Source: Astropecten irregularis (taxonomy: Eukaryota > Echinodermata > Asteroidea > Paxillosida > Astropectinidae). From it: a DNA stretch of 64,000 nt. The stretch covers positions 14,959,390 through 15,023,389 of the forward strand of contig OZ020258.1 of assembly GCA_963971285.1 (NCBI GenBank), in the 5' to 3' direction. Under the pieces are notes generated by a model that worked only from the letters and a program-made list of their open reading frames with translations, was not told the origin of the DNA and did no database searches. The first letter of the stretch is position 1, and the number at the start of each line of letters is the position of its first letter. Positions 45,404 to 55,517 of this stretch are shown here, piece by piece. Both the position numbers and the translations under genes were made by a program.

Positions 45404-46226
45404 GGGCAGTTCCGTAGTTGCGGACATGCATTTCAGAGAATTTGAGAACCCAGAACTTCAAATTTATTAAGGCTTTTGGATTTTGAGCAGTTGCATTTTA
45501 AGTATCTCTGATAGAAGTACATGTATAAAACCTTAACATTTTATTCCAATCCCATTCTCGGTTTGCGCATCACATCACAAAAACACCCCCGTTGCGGACG
45601 TATTCACAGAAAGTGTACTTTTGCATGTGCTTGCGTTTTCATCACAATTGCTCTGAAGTGTACAGACCTTTAATCGAAACTGATAGAGTTTTGTTTGGAA
45701 GAGGAACCAAACTAAAGAAAACCAGCAGAGAAATTAACCTGAGCAACCTTCACCTTCAGGTTAGAATTTCTCAATGTTCATTGTTGTGGATGTACGTTGC
45801 AGACGTGCACTGTGAAAATATTCAATTTGTATGTCCGCAACGATAAAATGACATCATTTCTGAATACTGAATAGGGGGGTGGAAAGTAAAGCCATATCAA
45901 ACAGAAACACTCAGTTACCACCTTAAAACAAATGTAAACTTTATTTTTTTGAAATAAAAAGAAGACTCTGAGCAAGGTCATTGAACTTGGAAGTTTTGGG
46001 AGTGTACATCCGCAACAAAAAACTATGTACTTTTTGCTCAAAAAATTGATATTTTGACTCATTTTGAGTCATTACAGCCTCAAAAATGAGAAAACATGAA
46101 TGTTTGATAAAAACGCATATAATCATAAGAAACTAGATGCTTTGACCTTCAAAATGATTTAAAATTAAGGTATTTTAATGATTTTTAAATTTTGACCATT
46201 TGGTTGACGTAATTACAGAACTGCCC
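45404..46226. mobile_element. Motif-array transposon C (GGGC-type)
   Basis: An 823-bp element starting GGGCAGTTCCGTA and ending in the inverse of GGGCAGTTCTGTA. GTTGCGGAC-type motifs occur direct at 45416, 45591 and 45796, and inverted at 45831 and 46008. Flanks aacc / aaca could be a 4-bp duplication with one change. No protein frame is recognised. Terminus and layout match elements A and B. Confidence 0.8.
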
Positions 46227-47086
46227 AACAGATGAGTTTAGAAGAAAATAATATGAAAGGTTTTGAAGGACATACTAGAAATGCAAAGAAAAATACCCCC
46301 TAACAAATGAAGCAAACAAATTCACATATTTCACAGTAAATACAAATTGCAAAATGTTTAATAGACATGTGGACAACATACATGTAGCTATATGTAGAAG
46401 CCCAAATTGCCTACAATCCTAACATTTTTCAGACAAGTGAACCTGCTGTCAGAACATTTGGCAGGAAGTTTTGCCTTCTGCACAGATGTCACACTTATGG
46501 GCTAAATTCATCTCAAGATGGATTGCATGCAGCCCTTGTGTTGTTTGTCATAGATGTACATGTATCCTGCCATTACATTTGGAGGCTTTTAATGGCTATG
46601 ATTTGCCAACGAAAGAGAAATGTATGGTTATTGTGATTACCCAGCCCCTCATGTTTGAACCTAAACTTATTGTATGCACCTGCTGGCTGACTAACAGTTT
46701 TACAATATTTTCCAGCAATATGACTGCACTTTCAAGAGTGGTTAATTTGTCAGTGTGGCTAATCCATTGTCTCTGAACACTGATAAAAACCTGACAAATG
46801 CACTTGATCAAAGATTAATCAACAACCATACAGTGTCTGTGCCATAATTTGCCTCATGTTGCTATTAACTCCCATTATAGGCCTATAGCCTAATACATCA
46901 TATTTAGATGATTTTTGCAGTTGTATAGCAGTAACATACAGTAATTAGCTGATATACATGTGGGAACCAAAACCCACACAAAATGTGCTCAGCAAGAGTC
47001 TACTGATCTGTTAGAACCATTCTCATTTTGGTCCACAAAAACAATTGGGTCATTTGTAAAGGGAAAATAATCCAGGTGGAAGTTAA
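46227..47086. other. Intronic, no feature recognised
   Basis: A 101-codon plus-strand frame at 46471-46776 shows no recognisable domain and its codons look unconstrained. Nothing else seen. Confidence 0.4.
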
Positions 47087-47090
47087 TTAA

Positions 47091-47450
47091 AGGTAATATC
47101 ACACTTTGGTTTTTGTCAAAGAACTACAGATTCATGGGCAAAAATATCAAGACAGATACAATAACAGTCATCAGTGAAAAATTTCAGTCCCATACGGTGC
47201 CCACTTTTTGAGAAAACAGTGAAAAACAGCCAGAGTATTTCTTTAGTCTTTTCTCTTAATTTTTGTTTATCTTTTAAAAGATCAAAAAGATTTTCGGTTG
47301 TTGTTTTACTAATTTCTGGATAAATACACCATTTCAGGTGGAAACATTTAAACGGTATGTTTCTACCACCACCATCTTCATACCCTGTAAGTTATACGTA
47401 AATCTGTGAACATTTCTGTTTTGGTATCTTACCAAAGTATGATACTACCT
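47091..47450 (-). mobile_element. TTAA-flanked MITE G, copy 3
   Basis: A 360-bp element with ends AGGTAATATCACACTTTGGT and inverted AGGTAGTATCATACTTTGGT, TTAA on both sides (47087-47090, 47451-47454). It aligns in inverse orientation with 30372-30715. It lies 87 bp from the candidate start exon. Confidence 0.88.
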
Positions 47451-47536
47451 TTAAGAATAAAATTGTTGAACACAATTGTTTTTGTACAAGTAATAATTTT
47501 ACAAATTAAATGCGAGAAAAAAATGTAAATACTCAC

Positions 47537-47602
47537 TTTGAATGAGTGCCTGAATTTATTCTGGTCTTGTACATGTGGAGGTAAATCTGTAGACTGCGAC
47601 AT
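47537..47602 (-). CDS. PRDM10/15-like gene, candidate first coding exon
   Basis: The exon spans 47537-47633 (acceptor tccttttacag; donor CAAA|GTGAGT). An ATG at 47602-47600 opens 22 codons (MSQSTDLPPHVQDQNKFRHS...) ending in phase 0. The frame is also open upstream to the acceptor, so the true start could be further 5'. Splice signals are good, but no similarity confirms it. Confidence 0.45.
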
Positions 47603-47888
47603 TTCAATTTTAGTGTCTCGTAGTTGTCCAAAGCTGTAAAAGGAGATTCCACTGTATGTATGCTTCTCAATACTGTATTGTGAAAAAATTGAAACAGTTT
47701 GATGTCACACATCACACCTTAGCTTGATGTTTAAAAATAGAAATGAGTTTAGAAGAACTACATGTTATTATGAAATATCCAAGTAACAGTGAATGGGGGT
47801 CAGCATTATGCATACTGAATGTTTATGAGTGCAATGGTAAGAATATTTTTATGAGTTGAAAGATGAAATGTGACCCAATGGAGCGAAA

Positions 47889-48240
47889 TTTGTGGAGTGC
47901 TGTGGCATAGTGGTCTGGCGTGTCGATCTCAAAGTCTTGTGGTCAATCTACAGATTGTGGGTTCAAAACCAGCCATGGGCTAGTGGTGCTTGCGTCCTTG
48001 GGCAAGACGCTTTATCACATATTGCTCCTGCCAGGGGGTACCTGCCAGGGTAGAGATGGCTTTGTGGTTTGATTAGCCTCTGTGCGCTTTAAAGTAGCCA
48101 AGGGCTGTATACTCCCAAGGGAGTTGAGATGGTTTCAGGAATGTAAATTATGGCCCAATGACCAGGGATAATAATATGTGCGCCACGGGTTTCTTGGACA
48201 GATGTGTGCGCGGAATAAATTCCGAATTATTATTATAATT
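47889..48240 (+). repeat. tRNA-derived SINE of a second family
   Basis: The head has an A-box-like TGGCATAGTGGTC and a B-box-like GGGTTCAAAACC. The body carries TCCTTGGGCAAGACGCTTTA, a core found in several animal SINE families. It ends in an ATTATTATTATAATT tail. It differs from the SINEs at 5.4, 7.5 and 30.2 kb. Confidence 0.8.
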
Positions 48241-48880
48241 AGGTAAATCCCCCAATACCCCAATCCCCCAAATCCCCACTTTTTTGTATTTTTGGATAGA
48301 AAAAGTATCAAAGATTCACTGTGTTGATAATTATGTCAAAGAAAAAGTTTTCTAAAACATGTTTGAAGTGCGTTTCTGTCTTCTTTTATGAAAACTCTCA
48401 AAATCTGATGCTTTTCACAGCGCATATTCATATATTCATATATTTTTGCTTATTTGTAGCACAGAAAATTAGAAGAGCCGAGATGCGCTCCAAAAGTGTT
48501 AAGAAGCTTTTATCAGTGTAGTGTATAGCGAGGTCAAAAAACATCAAGGACAAAATTGTTCAAGCTACATATAAGTTGCAAAACTCGGCCCAAAGGATTT
48601 CCATCAGACAGTTGGACGAACAGAATTTGCAAATTTCTTGAACTATTGCAAGAGCAACAGTAGAGAACACCAACCTCTGGGGATTCAATACAAGTTGAAC
48701 CAAAGGGATCCTGTGACTTCGACCGGAAGTACATGTAAGGGTCACGTGACTTCACGCACAAGACAAAAATGAAGATCTAAAGTTACTTGGCACATTTTCA
48801 AAAACAGTAAGGCAAGGGAAAATATGGTTGAATTGATATTGATATTTGAATATTTTAACCTATCCAAATTCGATTGCTTG
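48241..48880. other. Unassigned, short protein-like text
   Basis: Plus strand 48541-48632 reads KDKIVQATYKLQNSAQRIS then a stop; it may be a retroelement relic. No family recognised. Confidence 0.35.
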
Positions 48881-49250
48881 TAATAATGACCTCAGTAAGC
48901 TACAATCACATCAATCTTCATGGCAAGAATCTTTTATAGGATCTATGACTCTTCAAAGTTTGATAAAAATCAGAGGTTGTTTAATGACCAAAAAGGAATA
49001 CAGAAAAATCAAATATTAATTCCTTAAAAACGAGTACAAAGTCAATGGGACTAAATTAATATTACAAAATCTATAAAAAAAATCATGTGATGACGTCATC
49101 ATGACGTCATTGTTTTTAGGACCATCCCTGCATAAGGGTCCTTCATTGGTATAAGTTTGATGATGATCCAAACTTGCAAGAGCACTAAAATCATGCATAG
49201 AAAAACAAAGTGTACAAATTGAATGGGCCATTAGAGAAGAATAGGAGGAA
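48880..49250 (+). repeat. Dispersed repeat I, intact copy
   Basis: About 370 bp repeated in inverse orientation at 57065-57338 and 58661-58755. Shared blocks are GGACCATCCCTGCATAAGGG, TTTGATGATGATCCAAACTT and TGATGACGTCATCATGACGT. This copy carries GGTCATTAAACAACCTCTG uninterrupted where the other holds a transposon. Confidence 0.85.
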
Positions 49251-49328
49251 GAAGAAGAAACTAGAAACTGGAGGTTGTGTCTATTGAAAACAGAACACAA
49301 GGCTTTTCCATTTTATGATATCAAAAAA

Positions 49329-49535
49329 TTGCTTGTCACCAAAGAATACACTTTGGGTCCAGGGGGAGTGAGAACGGGCATTCTATTTTTCAAGCGCACC
49401 AAACTTTTTCTGCCCCGTACGTGGAACGGGCCAATCACAGGCAGGGTTTCTGCGCGCGCATAATATTTTGTCCCGCCGAAAAGCGTCCTTTTCTGGGTTT
49501 TCCCACTGTACACGGTTCTTTCAAAATTTTTCTCT
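49329..49535 (+). repeat. Left direct repeat of the Ngaro-like element
   Basis: GCTTGTCACCAAAGAATACA to TTCTTTCAAAATTTTTCTC. It matches 55310-55517 at roughly 94%. It contains GGAACGGGCCAATCACAGGC and CGCGCGCATAATATTTTGTC, the latter a plausible core promoter (TATA-like after a GC block). Confidence 0.9.
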
Positions 49536-49593
49536 CGTTCATCAAAGAATAATTCTCGAGAATTCCGACAACTTGCCAAAAAGTTTTCTCTCG

Positions 49594-50512
49594 ATGGCGA
49601 ACCGCGGAAGAGGCCGGAAGAGGAAGGCTCCAGTGAGCTCCGGGGCCGCCCAGCAGAAGGGAGTTTCGGCCAGAAAATCTCGACCGAGGCAGACTCGATC
49701 ACAGGCGAAGGCAATGCAGGCCTTGCTTGCCCCAAAGACATCGTTGGCCGTCGCTGCACATCCGCCTCGCGGGTACGCATACGTTCCCGTCACACAGCAC
49801 AGTGATCCCGGTGACCTCGAGGTCACAAGCCAGCCGATCGCGACAGCGCCCTCTCGTGAACAGGAGTTTCGCTCTGCAAACACTTCCGGGTGTGTGTCAC
49901 AAAGTCGTACACCGCCAGTTCCGGCCCCAGAACTGGTCTCTCCGTTGGCCTCTCCGAGCTCCTTTCAGCCTATTCCAGTGCTGGTTTCTCCAGGGTGCCG
50001 TCCCCAACATTCACACGGAACACATCTGCCAGCTGCAAGTCAATCCGGTCCCCCCAATACTTTCCGATGCCAGTCGCAGACGGGAAGTGGTGAAGACATG
50101 GCAGTGCTATCGCCAGCCACGGAGCCTCCGCCAGCGGCCGCAGCTCCAGCTTCGGTGACGACGATCGGCAGCCCCTCCATTGCCAGCCCAAATAATTTTG
50201 GCGGGCCCGCCAGCAGTCCTCTTCCCCTTCAGCAGGCCATTTCCACTCCAGCTGCCAGAGCTACTGTGACATCCCATTCACCAGGCCTACCAGCAGCAGT
50301 ACAACCCCATCATGCACGTCAGGCCCATCCACCACAACCAGCCGTTGGGGCCGGACAACCCGGATCTTCAGGTCCAATTGATATTGGCCCAAGTCACCGT
50401 TCTCTTGGTGAGTATGGCATTCCCTTTCAAGGGCTTCCAATTGCCAGGCTTGACAACTCCTCTCTTGGGGTGGACGAGGGTCCCTTAATTAGCTGTTTCG
50501 CATGCGGCGGAA
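49594..50512 (+). pseudogene. Ngaro gag, N-terminal part
   Basis: The ATG at 49594 starts a basic region (MANRGRGRKRKAPVSSGAAQ), followed by a long Pro/Ser/Ala/Gln-rich low-complexity region and SSLGVDEGPLISCFACGG. The same frame is open upstream to 49468, but that part is the terminal repeat, so 49594 is preferred. It is cut by an insert at about 50513. Confidence 0.65.
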
Positions 50513-51700
50513 CAGCTATTGTTTTTGTTATTTTTTTTTTTCTTTCTTTTTTTTTTTTTATTCCACTTTTTTCCCATAGACATAACACAGGGTTTTTATA
50601 CAAGTCACTTCTACCCTTATGCCAGTTCCGATCAACTTCATACTTGGCACATAGTTAGACCACCACCCCAGGTGCCATGCCGAAACATTTCGTCATCATG
50701 ACGTCATCACGTGCACCATGACGTCATCATAAAAGTGCAAATTTCAAGGCTCTTTATCTCCGGAACTGCAAGTCCGATGCAACTCAAACTTGGTATGGAA
50801 GTATATGGGGACGTGATATAGACAAAAATTACAGTCACGTGTTGATGACGTCATCATGCGATTTTATACGAATTATTCAATTTTTTGACCTTTTCTTTAT
50901 AACTCATGAACCACAAATCGTATTTTCGAAATTCTTTCGTCAAAATGTTTGTTAGGCTATAGGCACATGCCACAAAATACCAAAAAGTGGTGACGTCATG
51001 ATGACGTCATCAAAAAGCCGATTTTCTGATTCACATATAAGGGAATATCCAATGGTGATGAAACTTGGTGGATAGGTAGGGAATGGTACAAGTATCCTTA
51101 ATTTGAAGTGACGTCACGATGACGTCATCGGCTGATTTTTTATTGATTTTTTAATATTTAATTTTGCCTTTTTTTCCCATAAACACATATAAGCGTATAT
51201 CCGATCGTAATGAAACTTGGTGGGTAGGTACGAAATGGTATTAGTATCCCTAATGTGAAGTGACGTCACAATGACGTCATCGCCTGATTTTTTATTGATT
51301 TTTTTTAATGATTAATTTTGCCATTTAGAGTCAAACCATAAGACACAACACGGGCTTCGGAACTTTTTGGACCGCTGATATGGCTATCCATAGTAGTGGG
51401 CCAATTGTGTACAGGCAAACGTAGCACGACCAGCTAGAAAATCAGTCATTTTGCTGTTTCCACCGTCCATAAGCACAACCATACATTCTACGCGTGTTGG
51501 CATATAGTAGACTCGGCCATTTCTGTGTTTCTCATGGCCGTGTTTATGAATCTGTATACGTGTATTGATGGCCGACTGACGACGTTCCTGATACATGTAG
51601 TTGTTTAAAACAATAAAGACACCGCTGATAAACTATTTCTCCATCCTGGGCCAATTGTGTACATGTTTGTTTGTACATTTTATAAAACATACGCGAAACA
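50513..51700. repeat. Insert in gag with TGACGTCA-bearing repeats
   Basis: Pyrimidine-rich at its left edge, then repeated TGACGTCA palindromes, often doubled (near 50694, 50719, 50843, 50991, 51109, 51261). Successive units of about 120-150 bp share ATGAAACTTGGTGG and AGTATCC words. AGCTGTTTCGC near 50492 and GCGAAACAGCT near 51692 are inverse. They may mark the insert's ends, but no duplication was proven. Confidence 0.65.
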
Positions 51701-51729
51701 GCTCAGTGTTTGCTGCTACAAACACAGGT

Positions 51730-52366
51730 CTAGTTTCAGTTTGTGATTCCCTGGGGGCTTCCATTCTAGCTTGTACTAGAGAGAAGATTATCAAAGGTGA
51801 ATTCATCGAATTAGACACACTTTTGGAGCATCACATTAACAACTCCCCTAGTTCAAACTTCACTTTCAGCCTTGACAGTTCTGGGCAATTGTTATTGAAA
51901 GATGCCAAGAAAAAACCCAAATCACATCCATCCTGGGCTGGACGGATGCATCCCTTGTGTTTTCCTCAATTTTCATTGGCGCACACCCTGGGCGGGCCCA
52001 AGAGCTCCTCAAATATATGCATGTCATCAGGATTGCTGCGGCACGGTTTGCTGGCAGGGGCTGGTTGGAATATGATCGCCAATTCAGGTTGCGTCAACAA
52101 TTTCACCCGAATAGGTCCTGGGCTATTATTGATGGCGAATTGTGGGCCCTGCTCGTGGTCACCCCCGCTGCCCCTAGTGCCGGTTTTGGGAACCAAAAAG
52201 GGGTCAGCTCAGCCTTTCTTAAGCAGTGTTTCGCATTCAACCGCACTGGATGTGCCAGTTCCCAATGCAAATATGCCCACAAGTGTTCCGCCTGCCAATC
52301 CACAGAACATGGGGCTGCCTCATGCACAGCGCAAAGCAGCAAACCTAGCGTGTCCTGCCGCTAAAG
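51730..52366 (+). pseudogene. Ngaro gag, C-terminal part with Cys/His knuckle
   Basis: It starts in frame 1 (REKIIKGEFIELDTLLEHHI), then shifts frame near 51930 to SSIFIGAHPGRAQELLKYMH, GRGWLEYDRQFRLRQQFHPN and a Cys/His cluster CFAFNRTGCASSQCKYAHKC with SACQSTEHGAASC after it. It ends at a stop at 52364-52366. An overlapping 524-codon frame reads straight through this region, but its residues between the frameshift and the RT are not the real protein. Confidence 0.75.
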
Positions 52367-52439
52367 CAATAACCCTTCCTGCTAGCGATCCGAACAACTC
52401 AACCACTTGCGCGAAATCAACTCACTGCTTATGTTGCCT

Positions 52440-53175
52440 GGCATTCACTCCTGTGAAATTAACCTCCTTATTACCTTTTCTTGACCTGTATCCCGATAAA
52501 GAGGCCGCGATGTGTCTTCGTAATGGGTTTTCTGTTGGGTTCAAATTAGGGTTTCAGGGGGTTAGGACTAGGTTCGATTCCACAAATGCCCAATCTGTCA
52601 ACAAAAACATCTCTGCTGCCTTAGATAAGTTATCTGACGAGATTGCATTGGGTCGCATGGCAGGCCCCTTCCCGGATAGGCCTTTGGAAAATCTCAGAAT
52701 TTCACCGATAGGGCTTGTCCCAAAATCCGAACCAGGTCGCTTCCGACTAATCCATAATTTGTCTTATCCAGAATCGGGGTCAGTTAATGCGGGGATCGAC
52801 AAGCAGCTTTGCTCCGTGCAACACACAAGCTTCGATCACGCTGTCGACTTAGTTGTAGGTGCAGGAAAAGGTGCATTTCTGGCCAAGGCGGATGTCAAGT
52901 CGGCATTACGCCTTCTCCCCGTGCATCCTGACGATTTTTGTCTCTTAGGCATCAAATTGCTCGATAGATATTATGTTGACAAAACCTTACCCATGGGGGC
53001 TTCCTGTGCCCCCGCGTTGTTTGACAACGCATCCTTCAAGGCTTCCCACATTCCTGTTGCTAAAAATCAAATCGCCGACGCATTGTCTCGTACTCAGTTG
53101 ACTCGATTTCGGGAGCTGGCTCCGTCCGCAGCCAGACGGGGTACAGAAGTTCCAGCCTTCCTATGGAGAATCTAA
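52440..53175 (+). pseudogene. Ngaro RT with internal deletion, RNase H remnant
   Basis: RT blocks: LPFLDLYPDKEAAMCLRNGF, GRMAGPFPDRPLENLRISPI, GLVPKSEPGRFRLIHNLSYP, KGAFLAKADVKSALRLLPVH, YYVDKTLPMGASCAPALF. Near 53025-53045 the frame jumps, without a break, to IPVAKNQIADALSRTQLTRF, the C-terminal motif of the RNase H region. The YxDD palm, thumb and RNase H core are gone. The frame ends at 53173-53175, overlapping the recombinase start by 13 bp. Confidence 0.85.
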
Positions 53176-54059
53176 TGGGTGAGGCTGAGCGACTCCTGGG
53201 GGCTTCTATGGCCAACAGCACATGGGTGAGCTATAATAGGGGGGTTTCTCTATTCCATGAATTTCGCTCCCAAACCGGCTTAGAGGCCTGTTGGCCGGGC
53301 CCAGTTGGCCAGGTCGTGGCCTTTATAGCGCACTTGTCCCTACAGGGCCTTGCTTCCTTCACAATCAGCTCCTACACCTCTGCAGATTCTTTTGTACACA
53401 AAATAAATGACTGGCCAGATCCAACCTCTAAATTTTTGGTTCAAAAAATTAGGGAAGGTTGCCGACGACAGCCTCGTCAGTCTGACAATCGTCGTACCAT
53501 TACAGTTGGCTTTTGCAGAAGATCTGCACCATTGTAAACCACGTCACTTCATCTGATTTTGAATGTTCAATGTTTTATTCTGCCTCTCTCCTTGGGTTTT
53601 ATGGGTTTCTACGGGTTTGCGAATTTACTGTGGGAAGTAAACATGCCGACTGCTCTCGCATCTTAGGGCTCAATGATGTGTGGTTTGAGGGTTTAGGTCC
53701 AATCATCATGAACGTAAGACTCCGATTTTCCAAGACTGATCAAAGGGGAGAGACCGCAATTCTTCGCTTTCATAGTTTGCTTTCCCCCTCCCTGTGTCCA
53801 GTACAGTCGCTAGTGGGCTATTTGCGCCTGCGGCCAACTTCTGGAGACCCTTTGTTCATTATTTTGATGGATCCCCCCTAACTGCATACCAGTTCCGCCA
53901 CATTAGGGGGTTCCTTCTGAGGGCTTAAGCGGTCACAGTTTCCGCATAGGTGCTGCTACATCCGCAGCTCTCAATGGGATCTCAGTTTCGGAGATTCAGT
54001 CCTTGGGCCGCTGGAAATCCTCAGCAATGAATTTTTACATCCGCCCCAATAGGGTTTAG
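53163..54059 (+). pseudogene. Ngaro-type tyrosine recombinase
   Basis: It opens with MENLMGEAERLLGASMANST and a SAM-like N-terminal part (GQVVAFIAHLSLQGLASFTI). A frame change near 53515 leads to the catalytic domain: GFYGFLRVCEFT with the first Arg, then GHSFRIGAATSAAL (the H-x-x-R pair, 53933 onward), SLGRWKSSAM, and FYIRP with the Tyr nucleophile. It ends at TAG 54057-54059. All catalytic residues are present but in more than one frame. It would integrate circular DNA by strand exchange. Confidence 0.85.
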
Positions 54060-54119
54060 CTGGGATTAACATTATTGCTTTCTGCAATAAATGTGACACT
54101 ATGGCCATTCTGTGTGCTG

Positions 54120-54745
54120 GAAAGGCTGGTTGCTCTCGTTCCAGTATTTTTCTCTTCCACAGGCACTACTCGCACCTGGGTGATCAAGGACAGCATCGTC
54201 TTTAGAGCCAGCAGGTCTGACCCACGCTGTTCAGCCACACAATGCATCCAGTGGTTCGGTGTCAGAGGGGCCAAACTGCGAGAGCTGGTTCCCATGCTCT
54301 CCTGATACTTGAAGACAAGGCCAGTGCCAAAAACCCTTGTCATCCATTTGGGCACAAATGACTTGTTCTCAACCCCAGTCATGGAGCTCCGACGCGAGAT
54401 CAAAGGGTGTCTATGTACAATTTGAGAATTGCTCCCAACCACTCGGATTGTATGGTCAGGTATCTTGTATAGATTGTTCTATTATGGCGAAACCAAGCAT
54501 GGGGTAGGCAAGAACAATGTCCGTGCCTTGAACAAGTTTGCTCACAGAATATGCAGCCAAATTGGCAATGCCAGTGCAATCATACACGCACAAACATCAA
54601 TGCCTACGATCAGTCTCTTTTCTGGCGCGATGGCCTGCATCTGTCTGCCCTTGGCAATATCAAGTTCTGCGAGAATCTGCACAATGCGCTGGCCTTCTTT
54701 TCACTCTTTCCAAATGTATTATGTTACCCAGTTGGCGTTTAAGGC
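54120..54745 (+). pseudogene. SGNH hydrolase of the Ngaro-like element
   Basis: Spread over three frames: TWVIKDSIVFRA (54175-54210), where block I G-D-S-x reads K-D-S-I; WFGVRGAKLRELV; TLVIHLGTNDLF (about 54334-54370), block III G-x-N-D; RIVWSGILYR; and FWRDGLHLSALGNIKFCENL (about 54620-54685), block V D-x-x-H. Most catalytic-block residues can still be read, but frameshifts and a stop at 54301-54303 break it. Such esterase-like frames occur in Ngaro elements; their role is unknown. Confidence 0.8.
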
Positions 54746-55309
54746 TTTACCCTCTGAAAGTTTGTTTCCAGTTAATGATGTTTGGAATGGGGGGGGGGGT
54801 TAGCAAGTTTCCTGAATGTCAACTTGTTTGGTGGCATGTCTGTAAATTTTTCAGGGAAATGTCCCTTCTCCAGCCTGGGGACATTTTCCCGGGGCTAGCC
54901 TCCCCGTACCTTCGGGAGGTGGTTGTGGGAAGGGGCCCTCCCATCTGCTATAGGTTAGCAATTTTGTCCCAAATGGGACCTCGTTTGTTGACAGTTTTCC
55001 TTATTATTTTCTCTTATTATACGAGCCAATTATTATAGCCAAAAAGCCTTGGCATAAAGCCCAGCTGGCGGTTCAGTTTTACTTCATCTCATCTGTTTAC
55101 AGATTGTAATACATGTACATGTACACATGTTCTACATGTTCATGGTTGTAACTGATTGTAAATCATTTACATGTTCAATGTTCTTCTTGCTTGTTAAAAA
55201 GGATTGAAAAGAAGTTAACAAGAAAATAAATTGTATTTCGGTGGTGAAGAAATCGCAATTTTGGTTTCCGTGTGTTCTCATTTTCTCTGGATCCAATACA
55301 GTTTTTCGG

Positions 55310-55517
55310 TGCTTGTCACCGAAGAACACACTTTGGGTGCAGGGGGAGTGAGAACGGGCATTCTATTTTTCGAGCGCACCAATTTTTTTCTGCCCCGTAC
55401 GTGGAACGGGCCAATCACAGGCAGGGTTTCTGCGCGCGCATAATATTTTGTCCCGCCGAAAAGCGTCACTTTTCTGGTTTTTCCCACTGTACACGGTTCT
55501 TTCAAAATTGTTCTCCC
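55310..55517 (+). repeat. Right direct repeat of the Ngaro-like element
   Basis: GCTTGTCACCGAAGAACACA to TTCTTTCAAAATTGTTCTC, near-identical to the left repeat. The high identity of the terminal repeats contrasts with the decayed genes between them. Confidence 0.9.

Larger units (their letters stand above)
49329..55517 (+). mobile_element. Ngaro-like tyrosine-recombinase retrotransposon
   Basis: A 6.2-kb element bounded by 207-bp direct repeats without TG...CA ends. Order: gag, RT (RNase H remnant), tyrosine recombinase, SGNH hydrolase. Ngaro-type elements have split direct repeats, lack a DDE integrase and in some animals carry an SGNH hydrolase frame (established knowledge). About 1.2 kb of foreign repeat sits inside gag, and RT and hydrolase are broken. 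It cannot be autonomous. Confidence 0.85.

Noticed and set aside
49313-49883. Minus-strand open frames opposite the Ngaro gag
   Set aside because: They are shadows of the GC-rich gag frame and terminal repeat.
52000-52370. Middle of the 524-codon frame as authentic protein
   Set aside because: The recognisable gag and Cys/His knuckle lie in another frame over this stretch; the long frame is open there by chance.
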